Positions 30,837 through 39,170 of a stretch of DNA of 64,000 nucleotides are shown here, one piece after another (the stretch's first letter is position 1; the number at the start of each line of letters is the position of its first letter). The notes under the pieces were generated by a model, which saw only the letters and a program-made list of their open reading frames with translations, had not been told where the DNA came from and did not search any database. The DNA is taken from positions 1-64,000 of IMG/VR virus record IMGVR_UViG_3300034105_003891; one strand, given 5' to 3'. This stretch comes from a virus. A program made the position numbers and the translations under genes.

Positions 30837-31220
30837 ATGACAAAGAAAGATAGAGAAATTATTTTCAATAAGTATAACCGTAAATGTGCCTACTGTGGCT
30901 GTGATTTACAAAAAGGTTGGCATGCTGACCATATAGAACCGATAGTGAGGGATTTTATTTATAATAAAGATAAACAAAGATTTGAATCAAACGGAATTTG
31001 CAGAAATCCAGAAAATGAAACTTTATCTAATTATAATCCAAGCTGTGCAAGTTGCAACATCCAAAAAAACTCCTACACGTTAGAGCAATTTAGGGAAAAT
31101 ATAAAACAATTTATAAATTCTCTGAACCAATATTCAACACAGTATAAATTTGCTAAAAAATATGGATTGGTACAAGAAACCGGAGTTGATGTAAAATTCT
31201 ATTTTGAAACTATAGGGTAA
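30837..31220 (+). CDS. HNH endonuclease
   Basis: 127 residues from MTKKDREIIFNKY. CAYCG (residues 16-20), HADHIEPI (29-36), NYNPSCASCNIQK (around 68-80) form the HNH motif with its zinc-binding CxxC pairs. Free-standing HNH genes in phages are usually homing endonucleases. AT-rich codon use fits a mobile gene. Confidence 0.8.
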   Translation: MTKKDREIIFNKYNRKCAYCGCDLQKGWHADHIEPIVRDFIYNKDKQRFESNGICRNPENETLSNYNPSCASCNIQKNSYTLEQFRENIKQFINSLNQYSTQYKFAKKYGLVQETGVDVKFYFETIG

Positions 31221-31272
31221 TATTTACACTAGTATTTATATACGGAACGGAGATGTCAGGAGAGATAATTTA

Positions 31273-31304
31273 AAAAAGTTCACCATCAGTGTGAACTTTT
31301 TTTT
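31273..31304 (+). terminator. Intrinsic terminator
   Basis: AAAAGTTCAC/GTGAACTTTT, T run. Confidence 0.85.
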
Positions 31305-31334
31305 GATCCTCACCTTCTTCCCGAGAATTTTTTA

Positions 31335-31343
31335 TATATTTGT
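31335..31343 (+). promoter_or_regulatory. Early-type -7 element TATATTTGT
   Basis: 30 bases before the ATG at 31374. Confidence 0.6.
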
Positions 31344-31373
31344 GCCTTAATAAACCCAACATTTAACCCGCAC

Positions 31374-31736
31374 ATGGCCGATGTAAAAACTATTGAATTC
31401 ATTTATTACGAGCATCTTGGCGTTCTTGTACCCGATGCGGAAAAACGTTTGGCTGATGGTGTTCGCTACTCAGTAAATTTTTTTGAGCGTGACGGTAGTT
31501 TTCGTCCTTCCTTGTCGGGAATATTAAAGAGTGGAAAAATTGTACCCAGTGATATTGTTATTGCCAGTGGATCTACATATCTCCAATGTGTGACATCCAT
31601 AACAATGACACCAGTATGGATAAGAACGGATGCTGATGTAAAATTTTATATCAACAGGTACGACGAGGAAGGCATGGATATTATAGAGCGCATCAGAATA
31701 AGCGAAAGCGAAAAGGAATGGGTGACAGTCAAGTAG
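31374..31736 (+). CDS. Hypothetical phage protein
   Basis: 120 residues, mostly beta-type (EFIYYEHLGVLVPDA start). Not recognised. Single gene between the HNH gene and the leftward ATPase-like gene. Confidence 0.6.
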   Translation: MADVKTIEFIYYEHLGVLVPDAEKRLADGVRYSVNFFERDGSFRPSLSGILKSGKIVPSDIVIASGSTYLQCVTSITMTPVWIRTDADVKFYINRYDEEGMDIIERIRISESEKEWVTVK

Positions 31737-31787
31737 ATGCTGACAAATTGATGAGTGGGCCAGAATGGCGGGCAACGAAATGATTTT

Positions 31788-32543
31788 CTATTTCACATTC
31801 AACCAATCGAATTCATAGCATCTAAAAAGAGTAAAGAATTCAACGTCATTGAGTTCGGAGGGTATGGATCCACTACATCCTATAAACACACGAGTCGACG
31901 TAATGGACGTCATAAAGGGTAACCATTTATTTAATATGCTCTCTATGGCTCTCCTCCCCATGTGCTGGAAATCGTCAATGAAAAGCACATCTATATTTCT
32001 ACACAGATGTCTATCAGGTGACCAAGCTGATATTCTTGCTCCATTTTCAAATTTAACACTTTCTGCCTCCATGCTCACCACTCCTGGTTTCATATAGAAT
32101 GGAAGCTCCCTGTACATTTCAATGATTCCTTTTATGATATCTTTTGATCTTTCCATTTTGACACAGCATATAACAATATCAGCACATTTGAATATAAGAT
32201 CGTGCAGTGCCATAAATTGTATGGAAGAAGTTAATCCGGACTGCCTTTCTAAAAATACCGGATAAAATCTTTCAGTTCCGTGATCCATTAGGGTCTTCTC
32301 CTGATGCGAATTCAATATGGGATTGCATCTATTTCCACTCGGATAAACTATCCCATATTGATGTATAAAACTGACCGGATTTCTACTACATTCATACAAC
32401 GTAACAATCTCCTGATCGGTAATGCTTATATTAATTCCTGATGCTCTTATACCAGCACGACCCCTATACAACAAAGAACTTATTGCAGGATCGTCGGTTG
32501 ACTCCATCAGATCTATTTCCCTTTGCGCGTATATTTTTTCCAT
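31788..32543 (-). CDS. Degenerate terminase-large-subunit ATPase paralogue
   Basis: 251 residues from MEKIYAQRE. Residues ~50-230 follow the order of the T4 gp17 ATPase domain: a CSRNPVSFIHQYG helix, FLERQSGLTSS (98-107) where gp17 has LSRQLGKTTV, ELPFYMKPGVV (146-156) where gp17 has ELLPDFLQPGIV, FENGARISAWS, and DVLFIDDF (185-192) at Walker B. The Walker A Lys is Leu and the catalytic acidic pair is altered; the C-terminal nuclease domain is absent. Probably inactive as a motor; might regulate packaging. Earlier Met codons would precede a late-type box. Confidence 0.65.
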   Translation of the reverse strand: MEKIYAQREIDLMESTDDPAISSLLYRGRAGIRASGINISITDQEIVTLYECSRNPVSFIHQYGIVYPSGNRCNPILNSHQEKTLMDHGTERFYPVFLERQSGLTSSIQFMALHDLIFKCADIVICCVKMERSKDIIKGIIEMYRELPFYMKPGVVSMEAESVKFENGARISAWSPDRHLCRNIDVLFIDDFQHMGRRAIESILNKWLPFMTSITSTRVFIGCSGSIPSELNDVEFFTLFRCYEFDWLNVK

Positions 32544-32578
32544 GCGGATATTATATAAAAATGCAGAGGTATGTTCCG

Positions 32579-32587
32579 GATATATAA
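32579..32587 (+). promoter_or_regulatory. Late-type box GATATATAA
   Basis: 25 bases before the ATG at 32613. Confidence 0.5.
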
Positions 32588-32612
32588 GGTATGAAAATAG
32601 GACAATGATAAT

Positions 32613-33185
32613 ATGAAAAATATAAAATACTTTAAACAACTCTTTGAGGGTTTCACGAATGATAATAAGATCAAAATTGTTTCCTTCGGAGAAAATGAAT
32701 TCGAGGAATTCCAGAACTATTGTACCAATAATTCAATGAGCAATTGGGATATGCTTGGAAGATTTGTTTTTTCGAAGTATATTGGTAAATTTGGTAAATT
32801 TTATATTATAAATGATGCATTTCTTGTTCAGTGCGAAGGAGAAACTCCAGAGGATATAGTAATAACGAACGGTGCGGATGTAAATAATGCTCATGTTTGG
32901 GATATCGACGCGATTGGGAAGATAGCTAAAAAAATTGGATGTCCCGAACCACTTTTGAGAATCTCCCTCATTGTTGCTAAAAAAATACCAGAATTTTCAA
33001 TCGATCCTGATCAAAATGTGGAATCAGCGGATGTGATGACACTTTTATGTGATTACTTCAAAAAGAATCCTCTCAAAATTTATACCCTAGATAATTCGCC
33101 ACAATTAAAAAGTGAGGTGATTAAGAGAACAGGAATTAGGGACTATGGAAAAATAGGTAGAGGACTAGATAATGGACTTATATAA
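32613..33185 (+). CDS. Leader (CTS-like) protein A of a paralogue pair
   Basis: 190 residues; leader MKNIKYFKQLFEGFTND. The end, KRTGIRDYGKIGRGLDNGLI, matches the end of the next product, so they share a C-terminal domain. Stop overlaps the next ATG. Confidence 0.7.
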   Translation: MKNIKYFKQLFEGFTNDNKIKIVSFGENEFEEFQNYCTNNSMSNWDMLGRFVFSKYIGKFGKFYIINDAFLVQCEGETPEDIVITNGADVNNAHVWDIDAIGKIAKKIGCPEPLLRISLIVAKKIPEFSIDPDQNVESADVMTLLCDYFKKNPLKIYTLDNSPQLKSEVIKRTGIRDYGKIGRGLDNGLI

Positions 33186-33958
33186 TGAAAAGAATTAAAT
33201 CATTTTCCCAGCTATTTGAGAGCCAAATACAATTAAGGCCATCACGCTATTGGTTATTTGACACGTATATAGAGGAGAAAAATAAAATAGCTAGGTTCCT
33301 GGTATCCGGGGATTCAACCAGATCTATAACAAGAAAATTTCTAGAAACCCTCCTGCCTGAATATCTAGGCTTCGATTCGTTATACACTCTATCATCGGAT
33401 ATTGCTCCTCCTGAGATAGATAACTATGATGCATTTAACGAGTGGGTTTATCAGAATGTTGAAGAATTATCAGCTAGTGTCGGAATTGATAATATTTATA
33501 TAAGCGGAAAAGAAATACTTAACGGAAAGGATTTCCCGGAATTTATTGGTGCCTGGGATAATGAGTGGTTTGATAAGACAACAGAGGAAGAATACACAGA
33601 GATATCAGGAAATCCCGATTCGATTGCTTGGCTTCTATGGAATTATCTTAAGTACTCAAATGCTTTTGGCGATAATTACGGCGATAGAATAATCGTGATT
33701 TTTGATTTGTTTAATAGTAAAGTTGGTGACACGCTAAAAATCAAAAATGGGGACCTAGCTATATGGGAAAAATATTCGGATATACTTAGATCACTATTTA
33801 ATTCTAATGAATCCGATCAAATATACGATTATTTCAAAGAAAATCCACTTGAGCTACATATGGTGCATGATCCACAATTGAAGGAAATGATCAGGGAGAA
33901 GACCGGTATAATGGACTTTGGTAAAATAGGAGGACTTTTAAAAAATGGCCTGATATAA
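33185..33958 (+). CDS. Leader (CTS-like) protein B of a paralogue pair
   Basis: 257 residues; leader MKRIKSFSQLFESQIQL; C-terminus REKTGIMDFGKIGGLLKNGL like 32613. Acidic. Overlaps the next start (TAATG). Confidence 0.7.
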   Translation: MKRIKSFSQLFESQIQLRPSRYWLFDTYIEEKNKIARFLVSGDSTRSITRKFLETLLPEYLGFDSLYTLSSDIAPPEIDNYDAFNEWVYQNVEELSASVGIDNIYISGKEILNGKDFPEFIGAWDNEWFDKTTEEEYTEISGNPDSIAWLLWNYLKYSNAFGDNYGDRIIVIFDLFNSKVGDTLKIKNGDLAIWEKYSDILRSLFNSNESDQIYDYFKENPLELHMVHDPQLKEMIREKTGIMDFGKIGGLLKNGLI

Positions 33959-34356
33959 TGGATATCATTAAAAAATTATCTGAATTTTTAAACGAAAATT
34001 CCACCGACGCACTTTCATTAAGAAGAGAAAGTGTCGATGGAACAGATTCTGCTGTTAGTCTCGGATGGATTCTTAATGGCAAGGAGATAGGTGAAATGCT
34101 AGTGGCTATAGAAAATGATAGAGCGTCCATAGTTCTATATAGCAGATATAAGCACATACAATCAATGCCAGGTATTGGTTACACATTTATAAAAATGTGC
34201 ATTGATTCACTTCTGGAGGAGGGACTTGATGTTGTGTCAGGAGACACATCTAGAAATCCTGGATCCAATCTCGTCTGGGATAAATTGAAAAAAGATTATG
34301 ATGTTCAGGATTCGATGCATCGGGGATCACCATGTAAAATAATATATTCAAAATAA
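33958..34356 (+). CDS. Leader protein with GNAT-like acetyltransferase fold
   Basis: 132 residues; leader MDIIKKLSEFLNENSTDA. Then strands around IGEMLVAIEN, SMPGIGYTFIKMCID (GNAT motif A is Q/R-x-x-G-x-G/A) and SRNPGSNLVWDKL (motif B-like Asn and Leu). A small GNAT fold is plausible; the acetyl-CoA loop is imperfect. If packaged, it could modify a host protein at entry. Confidence 0.5.
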   Translation: MDIIKKLSEFLNENSTDALSLRRESVDGTDSAVSLGWILNGKEIGEMLVAIENDRASIVLYSRYKHIQSMPGIGYTFIKMCIDSLLEEGLDVVSGDTSRNPGSNLVWDKLKKDYDVQDSMHRGSPCKIIYSK

Positions 34357-34416
34357 AAATAGACTCAGTAGAGTTTATTTTTTTGTTTATTATTTTTTTG
34401 TGTCGCATTTATTTAA

Positions 34417-34425
34417 TATTTTTGC
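34417..34425 (+). promoter_or_regulatory. Early-type -7 element TATTTTTGC
   Basis: Only 3 bases before the ATG at 34429, so the message may be almost leaderless. Confidence 0.5.
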
Positions 34426-34428
34426 ATC

Positions 34429-34731
34429 ATGAAAGAATTAACAAAGAAAGCGATAACCGAAAAATTAATAAGTGACAGGTGTAGACTTGTTAAATTTATA
34501 TACTGGAGACACTTTTCATTTATGGATATACTTGGTTATTGCGGAGCATATTTTATACCAGATAATAGATATGAACTTGAAAAATATGAACTTGATGGAG
34601 TTTTTATCACTGGCGAATTTAGAAGGGTCGATAATACAACATTTAGTGCAACCTTTGTATTAAATATAGAGGAGACCATAACCATTACCGATGAAACAAG
34701 TGAGGTAAGATGGAAACATATATCCGGGTGA
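34429..34731 (+). CDS. Hypothetical phage protein
   Basis: 100 residues; LVKFIYWRHFSFMDILGYCGAY then beta strands. Not recognised. Its stop overlaps the next late-type box. Confidence 0.55.
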   Translation: MKELTKKAITEKLISDRCRLVKFIYWRHFSFMDILGYCGAYFIPDNRYELEKYELDGVFITGEFRRVDNTTFSATFVLNIEETITITDETSEVRWKHISG

Positions 34732-34738
34732 TATATAC
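34730..34738 (+). promoter_or_regulatory. Late-type box GATATATAC
   Basis: 3 bases before the ATG at 34742. Confidence 0.5.
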
Positions 34739-34741
34739 AGC

Positions 34742-35056
34742 ATGAAAAATTTATTATTATTTGAGATGTTTTCCAATAAGAGAGAAATTGTTTTAACATC
34801 AAGGCAGAACAGAAATATCAACATCACCTTATTAGGAGGTCGTATCGACACGATTGATAATGAATCAGGGGTAAACTTCCCTTTCAGCGTAGGCCAGCAA
34901 TACACACGATCTATTGAGGTGTGGGCATGCAATAACGGATTCAAAATGGATGGAAAAGATCCTTGTCCGGAGGAGAAGATATTTGGTATAAGAAAAAAAG
35001 ATATACCATCCGGGCATGAACTTCGAATGTTATATCCAAGCAAATTTAAAAAATAA
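34742..35056 (+). CDS. Leader (CTS-like) small protein
   Basis: 104 residues; leader MKNLLLFEMFSNKREI. Basic beta-type body. Not recognised. Two bases before the next gene. Confidence 0.6.
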   Translation: MKNLLLFEMFSNKREIVLTSRQNRNINITLLGGRIDTIDNESGVNFPFSVGQQYTRSIEVWACNNGFKMDGKDPCPEEKIFGIRKKDIPSGHELRMLYPSKFKK

Positions 35057-35058
35057 AA

Positions 35059-36204
35059 ATGATGAGAATAAAGGGTTTCACTGAATTTATAAATGAAGCA
35101 GAAAGTGCCTCAGCAGAATCATCCGCAGGAGCTAGATTTCAATTTCCAAAGGGTAAATATAAAACTCAGGACATAGTACCCACAGATTTAGCAAAGCTTA
35201 GAGGAAATATAGCAACCGACATATTATCTAAACTCAAAGAGGGTTATGGATGGAGTGAGGGTACAGAGATAGAATTGGTAGCATCAACATCATCTATAAA
35301 TGTAACACAAGGTCTTAGAAAACAATTGGAAAAAGAGGGATTTCCAGAAAAAGAGGGAGATAAAACTGGTAATTATGCACTATGCCAAGCAAGATTAAAA
35401 ACAATAAGGGATATTATGTTCCAAATGTTGCAGATAGATCCAAATAATAAAGAGCAGATGGCACAATTCCAATCTATTTGCACAATTAAGGAAACTCCTA
35501 TGCCTGATCAGAGTCCAAGTGAGGAATCACAGTATATCGAATCAACCGTTAGATATAAAGGTCAAAAAATTAAAGATCAGATAAGCTGCGACAAACCTCT
35601 ACGATTGAAGGGAAGTCGGGCAGATGAAAGTAAAAAATTTGTGGGATATTCTAATGATAGCGTTGCTCTTGTTGCGTCTCCAAACACAAAGATCGCATTC
35701 AAGTTTGCACCGGGTAATATCCCTGATTGTCTATTTTGGTATCAGAATTCAAAAAGCTATGGTCTCACACCATTTCTAGGTAATAAATTATCAAGAGAAA
35801 AAAGCGGAGATGGTGTATATAAAGGAAAGGTTAACGCAGTGAAATCGTACGAGAAGGAGGGAAGTTTCGAGATTAGATTGAATAATAAAAGAGATGCAAT
35901 TGTAAAATCGATCATAACTGAAATATCAAAGATGGTAGGATCTGCTGAGGCCAAAAGATTAGTGGATGAAAATATCCTTGGAAAGGATGGCAAAATATTG
36001 GTTAGAGAGGAGACGCCTGAAAATGCTGCTCTCTATAATATAGAGGTTATAAAAAGTCCATACACTAAGGGTGTTAAGATTAGAGTATTCTCACCATTAA
36101 GCGATACTGAATTTGAAATAAGCACTCTGTGCTCTGTGCCAAAGATAGATACAGCTACTGGAAAAATATCGGGATATGTTCCATACAAACCCGTGCAAGC
36201 ATAA
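35059..36204 (+). CDS. Large leader (CTS-like) protein
   Basis: 381 residues; leader MMRIKGFTEFINEAESA is one of the best fits, with a likely cut in NEA|ES. Residues ~55-110 (DILSKLKEGYGWSEGTEIELVASTSS... YALCQARLKTIRDIM) loosely resemble an OmpA-type domain (A-S...R...I). The rest is unassigned. Candidate major internal protein. Confidence 0.65.
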   Translation: MMRIKGFTEFINEAESASAESSAGARFQFPKGKYKTQDIVPTDLAKLRGNIATDILSKLKEGYGWSEGTEIELVASTSSINVTQGLRKQLEKEGFPEKEGDKTGNYALCQARLKTIRDIMFQMLQIDPNNKEQMAQFQSICTIKETPMPDQSPSEESQYIESTVRYKGQKIKDQISCDKPLRLKGSRADESKKFVGYSNDSVALVASPNTKIAFKFAPGNIPDCLFWYQNSKSYGLTPFLGNKLSREKSGDGVYKGKVNAVKSYEKEGSFEIRLNNKRDAIVKSIITEISKMVGSAEAKRLVDENILGKDGKILVREETPENAALYNIEVIKSPYTKGVKIRVFSPLSDTEFEISTLCSVPKIDTATGKISGYVPYKPVQA

Positions 36205-36221
36205 GAAAAAATATAAAACAT

Positions 36222-36257
36222 AAAAAAGCAGGTCATTTCTAAGTGACCTGCTTTTTT
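36222..36257. terminator. Bidirectional terminator
   Basis: AAAAAAGCAGGTCA / TGACCTGCTTTTTT between convergent genes. Confidence 0.9.
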
Positions 36258-36274
36258 ATGTTTCATCATTGCAT

Positions 36275-36628
36275 TTATTTTATTCTGTCTTCTATTATCT
36301 TAAGATTGGTTTTATTTAAAACCATTTCTATTATCCATGGATCTTTACACATCGTCGAAACACCTTCAGTTTTGTACACCCAATCGTTATATAATTCTAT
36401 GGATGGATTATCGTCATCCTCTATGAATATTTCATATGATTCTATTTTTCTTGCAATTTCATCATCAACCGGACAAGGGTTAGATTCAAAAAATTTAGCA
36501 AGAGATCCTTTATATTTGATCTTACCATTCTCTGCCATCTCCTCCGATGTGTATATACCGATTATATGAGTCACGTAATCCTCATAAAATCCAGATGATG
36601 TCATTAATATGTATACTTTTTCTGTCAT
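36275..36628 (-). CDS. Hypothetical protein downstream of sigma factor
   Basis: 117 residues: VYILMTSSGFYEDYVTHIIGIYTSEEMAENG is a recurrent small-domain start in bacterial and phage proteins. Coupled to the sigma gene by TAATG. Confidence 0.6.
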   Translation of the reverse strand: MTEKVYILMTSSGFYEDYVTHIIGIYTSEEMAENGKIKYKGSLAKFFESNPCPVDDEIARKIESYEIFIEDDDNPSIELYNDWVYKTEGVSTMCKDPWIIEMVLNKTNLKIIEDRIK

Positions 36629-37530
36629 TAGAAAATATCTGATATTTTATAATTCAACTTATTGGCATATCTACTCATTTTTTTTATACCCTTCACGTAT
36701 CTTATTCTTATAGTCTCGCTGGTTAGACACATTCCCATATTAATAGCTATTTGTGAATAACTTTCTTCCTGTTCATCGTATGGTGCTACCCCATGTTTTC
36801 TTAGAATTATTTCAGTCTCCTCCGAATCTAGAGCCTCTATTAGCTTCAGTAATATGGAGTTCTTTTGATTTGTTTCTGTTTTTTCGTCGCTATAACAATC
36901 ACCAGAGTCCATCATATCTATTAATGTTGATGAACCAGATTCGTCACCCAATGGGGAATCAAGAGAAGTTGGTCTTGAATCTGCACCAATCGCATCATGT
37001 ATTATGCTAGTCTTTATTCTGGAAAATTTATCAAGTTTTTTAATTTCATCCAGAGATTCCTCGAAGGTTGCATTTCTACCTTCCTTCATTGATATCTCGT
37101 TTGATACATCTCTCATTGCCTTCAGAGTATTTATCTGGTTTGTTGGAATTCTAACTGTTCTTCCGTTATCACTGAGGTGCTTCAATATTTCTTTTCTTAT
37201 ATGCCATACAGCAAAAGAAATAAATCTGAATCCCCTGCTTGGGTCAAACATAGATGCGGCTTCAACAAGACCAATATTTCCTACTGCAACTATTTCAGCA
37301 TAATGTTCAGGGTCTCTAGCATAATTCTTAGCTACTGTTAATACGAATCTTAAATTCGAATTTATTAATTTTAATCTTGCCTCATCGTCACCATTATGTG
37401 CAAGAAATGCGATCTCTGCTTCCTTCTGCGGATCCATCACTTTTGTCCTATCCACTTCGTTTAAATATAACGCAGATGCTTTTGTTACTCTTGGCGTAAA
37501 AGCTTCCTTGTTAACTTTGATTTGTCTCAT
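36628..37530 (-). CDS. Phage RNA polymerase sigma-70-family factor
   Basis: 300 residues. The MRQIKVNKEAFTPRVTKASALYLNEV start matches Bacteroidetes RpoD layout (region 1.2). Region 2: NSNLRFVLTVAKNYA, EIVAVGNIGLVEAASMFDPS, RGFRFISFAVWHIRKEIL. Region 3: TVRIPTNQINTLKAM. Region 4 (residues ~225-290) is weaker and has an unusual MGMCLTSETIRIRYVKGI helix. It lacks the long region 1.1, as in Bacteroidetes RpoD. Probably redirects host polymerase to phage promoters; the GATATATA class is the natural candidate. Confidence 0.9.
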   Translation of the reverse strand: MRQIKVNKEAFTPRVTKASALYLNEVDRTKVMDPQKEAEIAFLAHNGDDEARLKLINSNLRFVLTVAKNYARDPEHYAEIVAVGNIGLVEAASMFDPSRGFRFISFAVWHIRKEILKHLSDNGRTVRIPTNQINTLKAMRDVSNEISMKEGRNATFEESLDEIKKLDKFSRIKTSIIHDAIGADSRPTSLDSPLGDESGSSTLIDMMDSGDCYSDEKTETNQKNSILLKLIEALDSEETEIILRKHGVAPYDEQEESYSQIAINMGMCLTSETIRIRYVKGIKKMSRYANKLNYKISDIF

Positions 37531-37562
37531 TTTTTTGTTTTATAGTTCCTTTATTAATTTTA

Positions 37563-37576
37563 CGCAAAGATATAGA
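37563..37576 (-). promoter_or_regulatory. Early-type promoter for the sigma gene
   Basis: Minus strand reads TATATCTTTGC, a TAnnTTTG form, about 34 bases before the sigma ATG. Confidence 0.6.
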
Positions 37577-37613
37577 ATGTGTGCGGGACAAAAAAATAAA
37601 AATTGATTTTTTT

Positions 37614-37622
37614 GATATATAG
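37614..37622 (+). promoter_or_regulatory. Late-type box GATATATAG
   Basis: 18 bases before the ATG at 37641. Confidence 0.55.
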
Positions 37623-37640
37623 ATAAAATAGAATACCAGC

Positions 37641-38309
37641 ATGAACAACATAAAAGGGTTTAAAGATTACGTTTCAATGGTTAATGAGGCAATCATAATG
37701 CCAAAGAACACTGGGGAAATGATAGAAAGACTTAGAGGAGATATAGCAAGGAAGGGATTATTATCACTGGATGAGGCCAATGATATAGCGGAAGAGTATG
37801 GTGTTATCTTTATGGATTATGCCGATTTCTATAGAGGATTAGCTGATGAACTTAAACATACAGCACCGCCAAGAAACACACCAGTTTTTGGATTCTTCAG
37901 GGAGGATGGGACTATATGCATAGTTATTACTGGATTGGATAGAAGAGGATTTGAAGGGACACCCCGTATATCAGCAATGAATTTGGGTTTTATAAATCAT
38001 ATAATTCAGCACGAAAGTATACACGCTGATCAATGGAAAAGAAGAGATGGCAAGGCGGAATACACGCTACCAGACCCGAAGGACAGCGAAGCATATTTTT
38101 CTAACAAAGACGAAATAATGGCATTTTCCCAATCCATGATAGAGATGATGATGTCCCACGAGGGATTAAGAAACATTTCACAGCTTAAGGAATTACTTGA
38201 TAGAAATCGTTTATGGCAGGGCATAAAGAAATCTGGTGTATCTGAGGAGGTTAAAAAAAGATACCTAAAATACATATACCAATACGCAGAGGAATATCTA
38301 AACCAATAA
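37641..38309 (+). CDS. Leader protein with HExxH metallopeptidase motif
   Basis: 222 residues; leader MNNIKGFKDYVSMVNEAI. HESIH at 124-128 is a zincin HExxH motif; NKDEIMAFSQSM (155-166) offers a Glu for the third zinc ligand. Family not identified beyond zincin-like. Its leader suggests packaging; possible targets are host proteins or wall peptides, unknown. Confidence 0.65.
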   Translation: MNNIKGFKDYVSMVNEAIIMPKNTGEMIERLRGDIARKGLLSLDEANDIAEEYGVIFMDYADFYRGLADELKHTAPPRNTPVFGFFREDGTICIVITGLDRRGFEGTPRISAMNLGFINHIIQHESIHADQWKRRDGKAEYTLPDPKDSEAYFSNKDEIMAFSQSMIEMMMSHEGLRNISQLKELLDRNRLWQGIKKSGVSEEVKKRYLKYIYQYAEEYLNQ

Positions 38310-38312
38310 TCA

Positions 38313-38891
38313 ATGAAATATATTAAAACATTTGAATCACAGACAAATGACTTCTCGCAAATAAGCGAGGGTCTTAGATACCATCTTAATGAGGGTATAG
38401 CACTTATGGAAAGCGTATACAGAATAGAATCTGATGCGTGGTTAGATCTTATTAACGAGGCAAGATTATTATGGGAGGAAAATAAGATTGATCTTGAGGA
38501 TGATGATCTATTTCTAATAGGTACTGATGCTGGAAATCACGGAATATATGAGAATGAATTGGTGATGCTCGACGTTCCGTTCTATACAGATTCAGATATA
38601 GATGAGGCTGAATATCAAGGTAAAAAAGTCGATCTTAATAAACCAAGAAGAACACCAGGAGGTCCTAGAAAATTTACAGTCTACACTAAAAATGAAAGCG
38701 GAAAAGTTGTGCAGGTAAGATTTGGTCAACCCGGTATGAGAGTAAATAATAACGATCCCAAGAAATCTGCATCATTCAGAGCAAGAATGCAATGCGATAA
38801 TCCTGGACCTAGATGGAAGGCGAGATGGTGGTCATGTAACGTAGCGAGGTATAGAAAATTGTTAGGAATAAAATCTAGCAGACCATGGTGA
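38313..38891 (+). CDS. Leader protein with conserved phage C-terminal domain
   Basis: 192 residues; leader-like MKYIKTFESQTNDFSQI. Residues ~112-185 (GGPRKFTVYTKNESGKVVQV... SFRARMQCDNPGPRWKARWW) match a domain I recall from many T4-like marine phages, usually near head genes and uncharacterised. Overlaps the next gene by 7 bases. Confidence 0.65.
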   Translation: MKYIKTFESQTNDFSQISEGLRYHLNEGIALMESVYRIESDAWLDLINEARLLWEENKIDLEDDDLFLIGTDAGNHGIYENELVMLDVPFYTDSDIDEAEYQGKKVDLNKPRRTPGGPRKFTVYTKNESGKVVQVRFGQPGMRVNNNDPKKSASFRARMQCDNPGPRWKARWWSCNVARYRKLLGIKSSRPW

Positions 38892-39151
38892 TACCATACA
38901 CAGAAACATCCATATCCGATAGCGAGGTAATACGAATATTTGGTACTGATGTTGAAAGCGAGGAACTTAAATGGCACTGGGACGATGAAGATAGGATTAT
39001 TGAATCAATGGAAAAAACAGATTGGAAATTTCAGTTCGATAATCAACTACCAATTAAGATCGAGGGAAAGATAGAAATAAAGAAAGGTGTTTGGCACAGA
39101 TTAATAAAAGGTAGTCGCGACATAAGCATGAAAATCAAAAAAATAAGCTAA
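38885..39151 (+). CDS. Cupin-like small phage protein (WHxDxEDR family)
   Basis: 88 residues. VIRIFGTDVESEELKWHWDDEDRII, WKFQFDNQLPIKI, VWHRLIKGSRDISMKI follow a widespread phage family whose pattern (WH.D.EDR ... W..Q.d..LP ... HRli.G) suggests a small cupin barrel. Role unknown. Confidence 0.7.
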   Translation: MVIPYTETSISDSEVIRIFGTDVESEELKWHWDDEDRIIESMEKTDWKFQFDNQLPIKIEGKIEIKKGVWHRLIKGSRDISMKIKKIS

Positions 39152-39170
39152 TGTAGATTAGCTTATTTTT
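39140..39170. terminator. Bidirectional terminator
   Basis: AAATAAGCTAAT/ATTAGCTTATTT between convergent genes. Confidence 0.9.
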
